From positions 2,717,501 through 2,781,500 of the forward strand of contig NZ_CP045318.1 in NCBI RefSeq assembly GCF_009363255.1: DNA of 64,000 bases, read 5' to 3'. This stretch comes from Roseivivax sp. THAF197b (GTDB lineage Bacteria > Pseudomonadota > Alphaproteobacteria > Rhodobacterales > Rhodobacteraceae). The notes below the pieces were generated by a model that worked only from the letters and a program-made list of their open reading frames with translations, searched no databases and was not told where the DNA came from. Within the stretch, counting starts at the first letter, position 1. Every line of letters begins with the position of its first letter. Shown here piece by piece: positions 34,421 through 44,316 of this stretch. Position numbers and translations under genes: made by a program.

Positions 34421-35806
34421 TCAAAATTCCTCTCGCGGGTCGCGGCCAAGGATCGAGGGTTCGCGCCGTCCCTCGCAGCCGCGTCGCGGGCAGATCCGGC
34501 AATTGACCCCGACCGGCAGGGCCTCCGGCACGAAGGCCTCGGATGTGGGGGCGACCAGCATCGTCGCCTCGTAAAGCGGTGCCCGGTCAAGTCGCGGCGG
34601 CCCGACCTGTTCCGCGATGGCATAGGCCCGGATCGGACGCGGCGGCTCGCCGGGTTGCAGAAGTGGTGCGGAAATGGGCGCGCCGGGACGGTTCAGCGCG
34701 GCATAAAGCGGCCAGAGCGGACAGCCCGCCCCGAAACGCGGCATCGGGAAATCCGCGAGCGGCTTGCGGAAGGTGAGAACGCCGGACGAGTCGCAGATCG
34801 CGAGGCCGAACCCGCCCGGCCCGTCGCCGCCCGCATTTTCCGGATCGAGCATGGCAAGCCGCCGCATCACCAGCGCGACGCCCTGCCCCAAGGCGGCCGC
34901 CAAGGCCACCGGATCGGGTCCTGTCTCGGCCAGCGCCTCGATCAGACGAGCGCGCGGCAAGGCGGCGGCATCACGGGCATAGCGCGTCAGATGTTCGGTC
35001 AGAAGCATGCGCGCCGCCTCCGATCCGCTTTGAGTCAGGGTTGCGGCAAGGCGCGCGGGCTGGGATGGGCCGTCCTGCGCCGCGCGCCCTGACGGATCGG
35101 ACGGGGCCGCATGTATTGGCTGCGCCTCGCTTTCCAGCATTGGGAAGCGGAACTGTGCCTCCTCGAGGATCGCATCAAGCTCTTCCTGCGGGGCGGTGGC
35201 GGAGCTGCCGGTATCCTCGTCCGCGGCCTCCAGATACGCGACCAGCGCGCGCGACGTCTCGGCCAGCTGATCGCTGTCCTCGTAGATGTTGCGATGGAAG
35301 CGGCCCTGCCATTCGGGCGAGATATCCCCGGGCTCGGCCAGGATCGACGCGGCGGAGCGGATCGCGGTGACCCGGCTCAGCATCTCATGGAGCGAGGCTG
35401 CCAGTTGCGGATCGTGTGTCAGCCGGTCCGACAGGGTTTCGACCGCGCGCTCCAACGACTGGATGCGCCGCTGCGACCGTGCCAGAAGCGCCGCCCAGCC
35501 GGGAAAGCGGCCCGCGAACTCGTCCACACGGTCAAGCTCCGCCGTGGCGCCAAGCGGTCCCGAGGCGACCTCGCGCAGCGCGCCGATCAGCGCGGCCTCC
35601 GCCCCTTCGGTCAGCACCGACGGCTCCACCTCCAGGATACGGGCGATATCCACCAGAAGCCGTCCGCCGATTCTGCGCCGGTTATGCTCGATCAGATTCA
35701 GATAGGATGGCGAGATCTCGGCCCGCTTGGCCAATTCGGCCTGCTTGAGACCGAGGATGATGCGCCGTTCGCGGATGCGGCTGCCGGTGAGCGTGTCGCG
35801 CGCCAT
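34421..35806 (-). CDS. XRE-family short-chain fatty acyl regulator (ScfR/RamB/PccR type)
   Basis: A 461-residue regulator. The N-terminal helix-turn-helix is clear: 'RERRIILGLKQAELAKRAEISPSYLNLIEHNRRRIGG' spans roughly residues 10-46. A long helical middle follows. The C-terminal ScfR domain ends in a cysteine cluster 'NCRICPRRGCEGRREPS'. Relatives (RamB, PccR) control acetate, glyoxylate and propionate genes in response to short-chain acyl-CoA. The start at 35806 is chosen over upstream in-frame ATGs because it gives the standard 'MARDTLTGSRIRERR' start. It lies in the island with acs and an SSS-type kinase. Confidence 0.87.
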   Translation of the reverse strand: MARDTLTGSRIRERRIILGLKQAELAKRAEISPSYLNLIEHNRRRIGGRLLVDIARILEVEPSVLTEGAEAALIGALREVASGPLGATAELDRVDEFAGRFPGWAALLARSQRRIQSLERAVETLSDRLTHDPQLAASLHEMLSRVTAIRSAASILAEPGDISPEWQGRFHRNIYEDSDQLAETSRALVAYLEAADEDTGSSATAPQEELDAILEEAQFRFPMLESEAQPIHAAPSDPSGRAAQDGPSQPARLAATLTQSGSEAARMLLTEHLTRYARDAAALPRARLIEALAETGPDPVALAAALGQGVALVMRRLAMLDPENAGGDGPGGFGLAICDSSGVLTFRKPLADFPMPRFGAGCPLWPLYAALNRPGAPISAPLLQPGEPPRPIRAYAIAEQVGPPRLDRAPLYEATMLVAPTSEAFVPEALPVGVNCRICPRRGCEGRREPSILGRDPREEF

Positions 35807-35857
35807 GAAAAAATCCTGTCCCCACAGCACCTTTCTGCGGCGCCGCATCAAATAATT

Positions 35858-35874
35858 TACAGACTACACCTGTA
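35858..35874. promoter_or_regulatory. Candidate operator palindrome between ScfR-like gene and ABC importer
   Basis: TACAG (35858-35862) and CTGTA (35870-35874) form a 5-bp inverted repeat with a 7-base spacer. It lies about 50 bases before the regulator start and 150 before the importer start, a usual place for an autoregulatory site. Only the symmetry and position support it. Confidence 0.3.
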
Positions 35875-36023
35875 TACTGTTCATTCATTGACAAAAAAAG
35901 TGAAGACACAAAGCGCGTTGTTGCCTCGTTTTCGATATCCCACTCATACTGACTTTGCACGACATGTGCGCTGCGCCACCGGCCGGAGGAAGCCGAGCGC
36001 AGTTTCAAAAAGGGAGGATTTTT

Positions 36024-37388
36024 ATGTCCAGACACAACCTGACACGCCGTGGCGTGATCAAGACCGGCGCCGTTGCGGGCGCAGGCCTCGCGCTACCCAC
36101 CTATCTCAGCGCTGCCGGCCACGAAGGCTTCACCAATGCCCCCACGGGCGACACGGTCACGCTGGGCTTCAACGTGCCCCAGTCCGGCCCTTATGCCGAT
36201 GAGGGCGCCGACGAGCTGCGCGCGTTCGAGCTCGCGGTCGAGCATCTGAACGGCGAAGGCGATGGCGGCATGCTGCAGACCTTCTCCTCGAAGGCGCTGG
36301 AAGGCACCGGTATCCTCGGCAAGCGCGTCGAATACGTCACCGGCGACACGCAGACCAAGTCGGACGCGGCCCGCGCATCCGCCCGCTCGATGATCGAGAA
36401 GGACGGCGCGGTGATGATTTCCGGCGGCTCGTCCTCGGGCGTCGCGGTGGCCGTGCAGGCGCTCTGCCAGGAGGCGGGCATCATCTTCATGGCCGGTCTG
36501 ACCCACTCCAACGACACGACCGGCAAGGACCGGAAGGCCAACGGCTTCCGTCACTTCTTCAACTCCTACATGTCCGGTGCCGCTCTCGCGCCGATCCTCG
36601 TCGACCAGTACGGCGCGGACCGCAAGGCCTACCACCTGACCGCAGACTACAACTGGGGCTACACCACCGAAGAGGCGATGGCCTCCTCCACGGAAGCTCT
36701 GGGCTGGGAGACCGTGAACTCGGTCAAGACGCCGCTCACCCAGACCGACTTCTCGTCCTACATCGCCCCGGTTCTGAACTCCGGCGCAGACGTTCTGGTT
36801 CTGAACCATTACGGCGGCAACATGGTCAACTCGCTGACCAACGCGGTTCAGTTCGGCCTGCGTGAGGCGGAAGCCAACGGCAAGAAGTTCGAGATCGTCG
36901 TGCCGCTCTACTCCGAGCTGATGGCACGCGGTGCGGGCCAGAACATCGCGGGCATCCTTGGCTCCCAGAACTGGGACTGGAAACTCGAGAACCAGCTGGG
37001 CGCGCGCTACACGGGCACCAATGCCTTCGTGCAGTCCTTCGGCGAAAAGTACGGCTTCCCGCCGAGCCAGGCCGCGCATACCTGCTACGTGCAGACGCTG
37101 CTCTATGCCGATGCCGTGACCCGCGCCGGCTCCTTTGCCCCCTGCGCCGTCGTCGAGGCCCTCGAAGGGTTCGAATTCGACGGCCTGGGCAATGGTCCCA
37201 CCACCTACCGTGCCGACGACCACCAGTGCTTCAAGGACGTTGTCGTTGTGCGCGGCAAGGAGAACCCGGAGAACGAGTTCGACCTGGTGGAGATCGTCGA
37301 GGTCACCCCGACCGAGCAGGTCACCTACGCGCCCGATCACCCGCAATTCGCGGGCGGTTCGCTCGGCTCGTGCAACAACGGTGCATGA
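36024..37388 (+). CDS. Branched-chain-type ABC transporter, periplasmic binding protein
   Basis: A 454-residue substrate-binding protein of the LivJ/HAAT class (Peripla_BP_6 fold). The N-terminus has a twin-arginine-like signal, 'RRGVIKTGAVAGAGLALP', so it may be exported folded. The mature part shows 'TLGFNVPQSGPYADEGADE' and 'MISGGSSSGVAVAVQALCQE', typical of the family. AGGGAGGA precedes ATG 36024. It heads the importer operon that ends before acs. The ligand is not readable: amino acids are usual, but the short-chain-acid context makes a carboxylate or amide worth considering. Confidence 0.88.
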   Translation: MSRHNLTRRGVIKTGAVAGAGLALPTYLSAAGHEGFTNAPTGDTVTLGFNVPQSGPYADEGADELRAFELAVEHLNGEGDGGMLQTFSSKALEGTGILGKRVEYVTGDTQTKSDAARASARSMIEKDGAVMISGGSSSGVAVAVQALCQEAGIIFMAGLTHSNDTTGKDRKANGFRHFFNSYMSGAALAPILVDQYGADRKAYHLTADYNWGYTTEEAMASSTEALGWETVNSVKTPLTQTDFSSYIAPVLNSGADVLVLNHYGGNMVNSLTNAVQFGLREAEANGKKFEIVVPLYSELMARGAGQNIAGILGSQNWDWKLENQLGARYTGTNAFVQSFGEKYGFPPSQAAHTCYVQTLLYADAVTRAGSFAPCAVVEALEGFEFDGLGNGPTTYRADDHQCFKDVVVVRGKENPENEFDLVEIVEVTPTEQVTYAPDHPQFAGGSLGSCNNGA

Positions 37389-37425
37389 TCCCTCGGGCCT
37401 TGCGCGCCTAGCGTGAGGCCCAGGC

Positions 37426-37451
37426 GCCGGGGGCGCTTCCCCGTCCCCGGC
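37426..37451 (+). promoter_or_regulatory. GC-rich intergenic hairpin after the binding-protein gene
   Basis: GCCGGGG (37426-37432) pairs with CCCCGGC (37445-37451). No T run follows, so it is more likely a processing or mRNA-stabilising hairpin that sets binding protein above permease levels than a full terminator. Confidence 0.5.
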
Positions 37452-37517
37452 ACATGATCCGACCGGACCGGACAAGTCCGGATTCAAGACATTCCACTCT
37501 GAGGGGGCTCTACAGCC

Positions 37518-38549
37518 ATGGATCAGATAATCGTCCAAGTCCTGAACGGGCTCGACAAGGGATCGGCCTATGCGCTGATCGCGCTCGGGCTCACACTGAT
37601 CTTCGGCACGCTCGGCGTCGTGAACTTCGCCCATGGTGCGCTTTTCATGCTGGGCGCGTTCTGCGCGGTCGTGTTCTCGCGCATCCTGAGCCTCAGCCAC
37701 GAGGTCGTCGACGAGACGCGCACCGACTTCCTCGGCAATCCGATGAAGATCGACGTGCCCTACATGCACGATATCTTCGGGCCCGAACTGGGCGCGTCGA
37801 TCATCGACTGGGCCGTGCCGCTGTCGATCCTGTTCTCCATACCGGTCATGATCGGCGTGGGCTTTGCAATGGAGCGCGGGCTGATCAAGCATTTCTACAA
37901 GCGCCCGCATGCGGACCAGATCCTCGTGACCTTCGGCCTGGCCATCGTGCTGCAGGAGATCGTCAAGGCGTTCTTCGGCGCCAACCCGATCCAGACCCCT
38001 GCCCCCGAAGCCTTCACCGGAAGCTTCGATTTCGGCGTGCTTCTGGGCTTTGATCCGCTGACGATCATGTATCCCTACTGGCGCCTCGTCTACTTCGGCT
38101 TCGCAGCCCTGATCATCGGCGCTGTCTTTGCCTTCCTGCAATTCACCACCTTCGGCATGGTTGTCCGCGCAGGCATGGCCGACCGCGAGACCGTGGGTCT
38201 TCTGGGCATCGACATCGACCGCCGCTTCACGCTGATGTTCGCCATCGCGGCCTGCGTCGCGGGCGTGGCCGGGGTGATGTACGCGCCCATCGTGGCGCCC
38301 AACTACCACATGGGCATGGACTTCCTGGTGCTGAGCTTCGTCGTGGTGGTCGTGGGCGGCATGGGCTCGCTGCCCGGCGCCGTTTTCGCAGGCTTCCTGC
38401 TCGGGGTTCTGGAGAGCTTCGCCTCGATGCCCGCCATCGTGGAGCTGCTGCCCGGCATCAACCAGATCATCATCTACCTCGTTGCGATCATCATTCTGCT
38501 GACCCGTCCGCGTGGCCTCATGGGCCGCAAGGGCGTCATGGAGGAGTAA
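37518..38549 (+). CDS. Branched-chain-type ABC transporter permease (LivH-like)
   Basis: A 343-residue inner-membrane permease with about eight helices. The family start '[27 protein letters not shown]' and the conserved '[20 protein letters not shown]' loop that contacts the ATPase are present, with '[19 protein letters not shown]' near the end. It is longer than LivH (about 308) because of an insert near residues 55-90. AGGGGG lies upstream of the ATG. The LivM-like gene follows 4 bases after the stop. Confidence 0.9.
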   Translation: MDQIIVQVLNGLDKGSAYALIALGLTLIFGTLGVVNFAHGALFMLGAFCAVVFSRILSLSHEVVDETRTDFLGNPMKIDVPYMHDIFGPELGASIIDWAVPLSILFSIPVMIGVGFAMERGLIKHFYKRPHADQILVTFGLAIVLQEIVKAFFGANPIQTPAPEAFTGSFDFGVLLGFDPLTIMYPYWRLVYFGFAALIIGAVFAFLQFTTFGMVVRAGMADRETVGLLGIDIDRRFTLMFAIAACVAGVAGVMYAPIVAPNYHMGMDFLVLSFVVVVVGGMGSLPGAVFAGFLLGVLESFASMPAIVELLPGINQIIIYLVAIIILLTRPRGLMGRKGVMEE

Positions 38550-38553
38550 GACC

Positions 38554-39756
38554 ATGCTCGGTATCAAAGGTAAGGACCTGTCGGTCTTCATCCTCGTCGC
38601 GGCGCTGGCCCTGCTGGCTCCGTTCCTGCTCAACCCCTTCCCGGTGGACAGCGCCATGGCGCAGTTCAACGCGGGCTATCCCGACCTGATGCAGCGCTTC
38701 GTGATCTTCGGGATCTTCGCCATTGGCTTCAACATCCTGTTTGGGCTGACCGGGTACCTGTCCTTCGGGCACGCGGCCTTCCTCGGTGTGGGCTCCTACG
38801 CCGCGATCTGGATGATGAAGCTCGTCTCGCTCAACATCATCCCGGGCATCATCATGGCGATCGTGTTCGCGGGGCTCTTCTCGGTGCTCGTGGGCTATAT
38901 CTCGCTGCGCCGGTCGGGGATCTACTTCTCGATCCTGACGCTCGCCTTCGCGCAGATGTCCTATGCACTGGCCTATTCGGTCCTGACCCCGCTCACCGGC
39001 GGCGAGACGGGCCTGCAGATCAAGCCCGGCGACAACCCGCTTCTGTCGAACATTCCCGAGGGCGAGATCGGCCGCGCGAGCCTCTTCGGGCTCGAGATGT
39101 CCGACAGTTCCATCATCCGCCTGGGCGGTTGGGAATTCACCATGAACGTAGGCTATTATGTCTGCGCCGTGGTGATGGTCCTGGCCTTCTACATGGCGAT
39201 CCGCATTTTCCGCTCGCCCTTCGGGATGATGCTGCGCGCGGTCAAATCGAACCAGCAGCGGATGAACTATACCGGCCTCAACTCCAAGCCCTACACCCTC
39301 GCGGCCTTCGTGATTTCCGGCATGTATGCCGGTCTCGCAGGCGGGCTGATGGTGGCGATGGACACGCAGGTCGGTCCGGAGCGGATGTTCTGGACGGCCT
39401 CCGGCGAGGTCGTGCTCATGACGATCCTCGGCGGTGCGGGCACGCTGATTGGCCCAGTGCTCGGCGCGGGGTTCATCAAGTACATGGAAAACATCGTCTC
39501 CAAGATCAACTCGACCGTCCTGCACGAATGGTTCGCCTTCCTGCCCGACGGGATGGAGGATTTTCTCGTGACGATCTTCTACCCCTTCGTGGGCAAGGGC
39601 TGGCACCTGACGCTGGGCCTGATGTTCATGGCCGTGGTGATCTTCCTGCCCGGCGGCCTCGTCCAGGGCGGCCAGAAGCTCGCGGCGATGTTCCGCCGCA
39701 AGAAGGCCGACGACACGGATGGCGATACCGCCAACCAGAAAACCCCCGCTGAATAA
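38554..39756 (+). CDS. Branched-chain-type ABC transporter permease (LivM-like)
   Basis: A 400-residue second permease with about ten helices: '[24 protein letters not shown]' and the ATPase-contact loop '[20 protein letters not shown]'. The end is a charged tail of about 25 residues. The ATG at 38554 follows GGAGGAG and is preferred over an in-frame start inside the upstream gene. It pairs with the LivH-like subunit to form the transmembrane channel. Confidence 0.9.
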   Translation: MLGIKGKDLSVFILVAALALLAPFLLNPFPVDSAMAQFNAGYPDLMQRFVIFGIFAIGFNILFGLTGYLSFGHAAFLGVGSYAAIWMMKLVSLNIIPGIIMAIVFAGLFSVLVGYISLRRSGIYFSILTLAFAQMSYALAYSVLTPLTGGETGLQIKPGDNPLLSNIPEGEIGRASLFGLEMSDSSIIRLGGWEFTMNVGYYVCAVVMVLAFYMAIRIFRSPFGMMLRAVKSNQQRMNYTGLNSKPYTLAAFVISGMYAGLAGGLMVAMDTQVGPERMFWTASGEVVLMTILGGAGTLIGPVLGAGFIKYMENIVSKINSTVLHEWFAFLPDGMEDFLVTIFYPFVGKGWHLTLGLMFMAVVIFLPGGLVQGGQKLAAMFRRKKADDTDGDTANQKTPAE

Positions 39757-39766
39757 GGAGCGCGAC

Positions 39767-40522
39767 ATGGGAATTCTTGAGGTCAAGAACGTCAACAAGC
39801 GCTTCGGCGGCTTGCAGGCGCTCGGCGATGTGAACCTCTCGGTCGCCGAGAACACGGTCCACGCGATTATCGGACCGAATGGCGCGGGCAAGTCCACGCT
39901 TTTGAACTGCCTCGTGGGCAAGCTGATCCCCGATACCGGGTCTGTGATGTTCGCAGGCCAGTCCGTGCTGGGGCGCAAGCCCTACGAGATCAACCAGATG
40001 GGCATCAGCCGGGTTTTCCAGACGCCCGAGATCTTCGGCGATCTCAGCGTCATGGAGAACATGATGATCCCGCTGCTGGCCAAGCGCGACGGATCGTTCC
40101 GCCTGCACGCGATCGAATCCGTCGAGGATGAGGGCGATTTGCGCGCCGAGGCCGAGCAGATGCTCGACGAGGTCAACATGCTCGACAAGCAGGATATGCA
40201 CGCGGCCTCGATGTCGCGCGGCGACAAGCGGCGGCTGGAAATGGCGATGTGCCTGATCCAGCAACCCCGCCTTCTGCTCCTGGACGAGCCGACCGCGGGC
40301 ATGGCGCGCGCCGACACCAACAATACGATCGAGTTGCTGAAGGAGATCAAGGAGAAGCGCGACATCACCATGTGCATCATCGAGCATGACATGCATGTGG
40401 TCTTCTCGCTTGCCGACCGGATCACGGTGCTCGCCCAGGGCACGCCGCTGGTCGAGGACACGCCCGACAAGATCAAGGGACACCCCAAGGTCAAGGAAGC
40501 CTATCTGGGCGAAGCCGCCTGA
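39767..40522 (+). CDS. Branched-chain-type ABC transporter ATP-binding protein (LivG-like)
   Basis: A 251-residue ATPase: Walker A 'GPNGAGKST', Walker B 'LLLLDEPTAGM' and switch His in 'IIEHDM'. The signature loop is 'MSRGDKRRLEMA' instead of LSGGQ, a variant seen in this subfamily. The AAGGAG site sets ATG 39767. It drives import together with the LivF-like subunit. Confidence 0.9.
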   Translation: MGILEVKNVNKRFGGLQALGDVNLSVAENTVHAIIGPNGAGKSTLLNCLVGKLIPDTGSVMFAGQSVLGRKPYEINQMGISRVFQTPEIFGDLSVMENMMIPLLAKRDGSFRLHAIESVEDEGDLRAEAEQMLDEVNMLDKQDMHAASMSRGDKRRLEMAMCLIQQPRLLLLDEPTAGMARADTNNTIELLKEIKEKRDITMCIIEHDMHVVFSLADRITVLAQGTPLVEDTPDKIKGHPKVKEAYLGEAA

Positions 40523-40536
40523 TCCAAGCATAACGC

Positions 40537-40557
40537 GCCCCGGCCCCGCGCCGGGGC
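40537..40557 (+). promoter_or_regulatory. GC-rich hairpin between LivG- and LivF-like genes
   Basis: GCCCCGGC (40537-40544) and GCCGGGGC (40550-40557) pair perfectly around a 5-base loop. There is no T run, so this is a possible stability or attenuation element inside the operon. Confidence 0.5.
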
Positions 40558-40605
40558 CTCCACCGCTGAGGTCCCGGATCAGGTTCGGGACGGGAGGAAA
40601 AGAAA

Positions 40606-41361
40606 ATGAACGTCCGGCCCGATTTTTCGAAAAACGCCAACCACGCCGAGACCGCGCCCGCCTACCTGTCGGTCTGGGACATGCATTCCTATTACGGCGA
40701 AAGCTACATCGTCCAGGGCATCTCCTTCAACGTGCACGAAGGTGAGATTCTGGCCCTTTTGGGCCGCAACGGCGCGGGCAAGACGACGACGCTGCGCTCC
40801 ATCGCGCGGCTGGGCGATCCGCAGGTCCAGAAGGGGGAAATCTGGCTCGATCACCAACCCCTGCACACCATGTCGTCGCATCAGGCGGCGGTCGCGGGGC
40901 TCGGCCTCGTGCCCGAGGATCGGCGCATCATCCCCGGCCTGACCGTCGAAGAGAACCTGCAATTGGCGCAGATCCAGCCGCCCATCGGCTGGTCGATCGA
41001 GCGGCTGTACGACCTGTTCCCGCGGCTGGGCGAACGCCGTCGGCAGGAAGGCGTGACCCTCTCTGGCGGCGAGCAGCAGATGCTTTCCATCGCCCGCGCG
41101 CTGGCCCGCGACATCAAGGTCCTGCTTCTGGACGAACCCTATGAGGGTCTGGCCCCCGTGATCGTCGACGAGATCGAAAAGACGCTGCGCCTGATCAAGG
41201 AGCAGGGCATGACCACGATTCTCGTCGAGCAGAACGCCGTGCGGGCGCTGCAACTGGCGGACCGGGCGATCATCCTCGACACCGGCTCCATCGTTTATGA
41301 CGGAACTGCCGCCGAAGTGCTCGAAAACGAAGAGCTGCGCCACGAATACCTGGCCATCTGA
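40606..41361 (+). CDS. Branched-chain-type ABC transporter ATP-binding protein (LivF-like)
   Basis: A 251-residue ATPase: Walker A 'GRNGAGKTT', signature 'LSGGEQQM', Walker B '[13 protein letters not shown]' and 'ILVEQN'. The N-terminus is extended by about 20 residues before the first strand ('[19 protein letters not shown]'). It completes a five-gene importer and is followed by a strong terminator. Confidence 0.9.
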   Translation: MNVRPDFSKNANHAETAPAYLSVWDMHSYYGESYIVQGISFNVHEGEILALLGRNGAGKTTTLRSIARLGDPQVQKGEIWLDHQPLHTMSSHQAAVAGLGLVPEDRRIIPGLTVEENLQLAQIQPPIGWSIERLYDLFPRLGERRRQEGVTLSGGEQQMLSIARALARDIKVLLLDEPYEGLAPVIVDEIEKTLRLIKEQGMTTILVEQNAVRALQLADRAIILDTGSIVYDGTAAEVLENEELRHEYLAI

Positions 41362-41384
41362 ATGCGGTCCGGCTTTGGTCGTCG

Positions 41385-41417
41385 AAAGGTCGGGGGTGCA
41401 CGCTCCCGGCCTTTTTA
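41385..41417 (+). terminator. Rho-independent terminator of the ABC importer operon
   Basis: AAAGGTCGGG (41385-41394) pairs with CCCGGCCTTT (41405-41414) with one G-U pair, followed by further Ts. It separates the importer from acs. Confidence 0.88.
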
Positions 41418-41578
41418 TTACACCGAAATGCGAACAATTTGAGACGAACGCGAGCCCCAACCCGTTGGAACGGCACGATTCGGGAAGTGTCGGGGGAACC
41501 GGGCTTCTGCAATTCCGCGACAGGAATGAATACAAAAGGCTCGCGGTTTTGTGGGCATATCACAGGAGGAGTGAGAAC

Positions 41579-43540
41579 ATGAGCCATCACGACCCGCATG
41601 AGACGTTTGCGCCGAGCGCGGAGACGGTATCGCGCGCGCATGTGGATGCGGCGCGCTACGAGGAGATGTATGCCCGCTCGATTTCCGATCCGGAGGGGTT
41701 CTGGGCCGAGCAGGGTCAGCGCATCGACTGGATGCGCGCGCCCACGAAGATCAAGGATGTGAACTTCGAATACGGCAATGTCTCGATCAAGTGGTACGAG
41801 GACGGCCAGCTCAACGTGGCTGCGAATTGCATCGACCGCCACCTCGAGACCCGCGGCGATCAGACCGCCATCATCTGGGAGCCCGATGACCCACAGGAGG
41901 GCGCGCAGCACATCACCTATCGCGACCTCGCGACCAATGTCTCCAAGATGGCCAACATCCTGAAGGACCAGGGCGTGGCCCGCGGCGACCGCGTGGTGAT
42001 CTACCTGCCGATGATCCCCGAGGCCGCCTATGCCATGCTCGCCTGCGCGCGGATCGGCGCAATCCATTCCATCGTCTTCGCGGGCTTTTCCCCCGATGCG
42101 CTGGCGCAGCGCGTGAACGGCTCGGACGCCAAATGCGTCATCACCGCCGACGAGGCCCCGCGCGGCGGGCGCAAGACCGCGCTCAAGGCCAATGCGGACA
42201 AGGCGCTGGCGCAATGCGACGCGTCCGTCAAATGCCTTGTCGTGCGCCGCACCGGCGGCGACGTTGCCTGGGACGCGGCCCGCGACGTGGATGTGACAGC
42301 CGCCATGGCGGAGGCTTCCGCTGAATGCGCGCCCGAACCCATGGACGCCGAAGATCCCCTTTTCATCCTGTATACGAGCGGCTCGACCGGCCAGCCCAAG
42401 GGGGTTGTGCACTCAAGTGGTGGATATTTGGTTTACGCCGCCCTGACCCATGAGGTCACCTTCGATTACCATGAAGGCGACATCTATTGGTGCACCGCAG
42501 ATGTTGGGTGGGTCACCGGGCACTCCTACATCATCTATGGCCCGCTCGCCAATGGCGCCACCACGCTGATGTTCGAGGGCGTGCCCACCTACCCCGATGC
42601 CAGCCGCTTCTGGCAGGTCTGCGAGAAGCACAAGGTCACCCAATTCTACACCGCACCCACGGCGATTCGCGCATTGATGGGCCAGGGCAACGATTTCGTA
42701 ACGAAATGCGATCTATCCTCGCTGCGACTCCTCGGAACGGTGGGCGAACCGATCAACCCCGAGGCCTGGACCTGGTATAACGATCTGGTCGGTGGCGGGC
42801 GCTGCCCGATCGTCGATACCTGGTGGCAGACGGAAACCGGCGGGCACCTGATGACCCCCCTGCCCGGCGCGCATGCAACCAAACCCGGCGCGGCGATGAA
42901 GCCGTTCTTCGGGATCAAACCGGTCGTTCTAGAGGCCGAAAGCGGAAAGGAGATCGAGGGCAACCCCGCCGAGGGCGTGCTGGCCATCGCCGATAGCTGG
43001 CCCGGCCAGATGCGCACCGTCTGGGGCGATCACGAGCGGTTCGAGAACACCTATTTCCAGCAATACAAAGGCTATTACTTCTCGGGCGATGGCTGCCGCC
43101 GGGACGAGGACGGCGATTACTGGATCACCGGCCGGGTCGATGACGTGATCAACGTCTCGGGCCACCGGATGGGCACGGCCGAGGTGGAATCGGCGCTGGT
43201 CAGCCACGATTCCGTCGCCGAGGCCGCAGTGGTCGGCTATCCGCATGACGTGAAGGGCCAGGGCATCTATTGCTACGTGACCCTGATGTCTGGCCAGGAG
43301 CCCTCGGACGAGCTGCGCAAGGAGCTGCGCAACTGGGTCCGCCAGGAAATCGGCCCCATCGCCTCGCCCGATCTCATCCAATGGGCGCCGGGCCTGCCCA
43401 AGACCCGCTCCGGCAAGATCATGCGCCGCATCCTGCGCAAGATCGCCGAAAACGACTACGGCGCCCTGGGCGACACCTCCACCCTCGCCGAGCCCGAGGT
43501 CGTCGACGACCTCATCGAAAATCGCATGAACCGCGGGTAA
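41579..43540 (+). CDS. acs: Acetate--CoA ligase
   Basis: Acs (653 residues, standard length) activates acetate to acetyl-CoA via acetyl-AMP. Landmarks: '[19 protein letters not shown]', '[16 protein letters not shown]' with the acetate pocket Trp, '[21 protein letters not shown]', and the C-terminal lysine in '[15 protein letters not shown]' that deacetylases usually control. AGGAGG precedes ATG 41579. It has its own leader of about 160 bases after the importer terminator. The ScfR-like regulator and CrbS-like kinase nearby suggest acetate-responsive control. Confidence 0.96.
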   Translation: MSHHDPHETFAPSAETVSRAHVDAARYEEMYARSISDPEGFWAEQGQRIDWMRAPTKIKDVNFEYGNVSIKWYEDGQLNVAANCIDRHLETRGDQTAIIWEPDDPQEGAQHITYRDLATNVSKMANILKDQGVARGDRVVIYLPMIPEAAYAMLACARIGAIHSIVFAGFSPDALAQRVNGSDAKCVITADEAPRGGRKTALKANADKALAQCDASVKCLVVRRTGGDVAWDAARDVDVTAAMAEASAECAPEPMDAEDPLFILYTSGSTGQPKGVVHSSGGYLVYAALTHEVTFDYHEGDIYWCTADVGWVTGHSYIIYGPLANGATTLMFEGVPTYPDASRFWQVCEKHKVTQFYTAPTAIRALMGQGNDFVTKCDLSSLRLLGTVGEPINPEAWTWYNDLVGGGRCPIVDTWWQTETGGHLMTPLPGAHATKPGAAMKPFFGIKPVVLEAESGKEIEGNPAEGVLAIADSWPGQMRTVWGDHERFENTYFQQYKGYYFSGDGCRRDEDGDYWITGRVDDVINVSGHRMGTAEVESALVSHDSVAEAAVVGYPHDVKGQGIYCYVTLMSGQEPSDELRKELRNWVRQEIGPIASPDLIQWAPGLPKTRSGKIMRRILRKIAENDYGALGDTSTLAEPEVVDDLIENRMNRG

Positions 43541-43562
43541 CCACCTCAAAATCAGAGCGACA

Positions 43563-43592
43563 GACGGGCCTTTCCTGGGCCCGTCATTTTTT
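43563..43592 (+). terminator. Rho-independent terminator of acs
   Basis: GACGGGCC (43563-43570) pairs perfectly with GGCCCGTC (43578-43585), followed by ATTTTTT. It starts 23 bases after the acs stop. Confidence 0.9.
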
Positions 43593-43737
43593 CTCGACCG
43601 AAGCACTTAAGGCCGCGGTAACCATACAATCCGAAATCTGTAGCGGCTCCAGTGGGCTAGGTTACAATAGCCACGTTCCGACGGATATTTCCACCATTCC
43701 ACAGCGCATGAATATCCGCCTGTCAAAGGAGGATCCC

Positions 43738-44154
43738 ATGCAAATTCAGACCGATACATCTCTGGGCTCAAACACTCTCGGACATGCAGGCGCAATGGGC
43801 CGCAATACGATGAACCACGCCGAAGCGGGCGGCCCGCACGCCCTGCTTCCGAAAACAGAAGGTCAGGCGCCGACGACTTCTGCTGCCAACCCAACAGCCC
43901 AAACGCCCGCGGATATCGACGCGCTGCGCCTTTCGTCACCGACGCAATCCGACCATGTCGCGCCCCCCTCGATCATGCAATTGAAGATCGCGGCCCTCCA
44001 ATTCGAGCGCGATGCAGACACAAGGGGCGGCGATATCGCCCCCGACACATCCGCGGCAAACCCTGATAATATGCCCGCGGAAGACCCGATAGGCTTCGCC
44101 TCCACGGAGCTTGCACCGAGGCCGAATGACGTGACCGCTGACACCAAATCCTGA
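43738..44154 (+). CDS. Hypothetical protein, low-complexity N-terminus
   Basis: An unrecognised 138-residue protein. It is hydrophilic and rich in Ala, Pro, Thr and Asp, with one predicted helical stretch 'PSIMQLKIAALQFERDA' near residues 81-97. There is no signal peptide or membrane helix. An ideal AAAGGAGG lies 6 bases before ATG 43738, the main reason for calling it; an in-frame ATG 30 bases upstream lacks such a site. It stands alone between acs and accB. Confidence 0.6.
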   Translation: MQIQTDTSLGSNTLGHAGAMGRNTMNHAEAGGPHALLPKTEGQAPTTSAANPTAQTPADIDALRLSSPTQSDHVAPPSIMQLKIAALQFERDADTRGGDIAPDTSAANPDNMPAEDPIGFASTELAPRPNDVTADTKS

Positions 44155-44316
44155 CCCAGGCCGTGCATACCGGGCCTCGGGCCTTCAGCATGGCGAAAGC
44201 TCCCATCACGCACGGACAACGGAGGCTGCTTTTCTCCCCTTCCCGCTTGGCCTATAAGCGAAGTAACGTCGCGTCCAAAGAGACCGACAGCCCAATGCGC
44301 ATTGGTTGAGGATGGT

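Noticed and set aside
35888-35916. A TTGACA box as promoter of the ABC importer
   Set aside because: The base string is a good -35 match, but the 17-base spacing leads to AAGCGC, which is not a -10 box, so I did not call a promoter.
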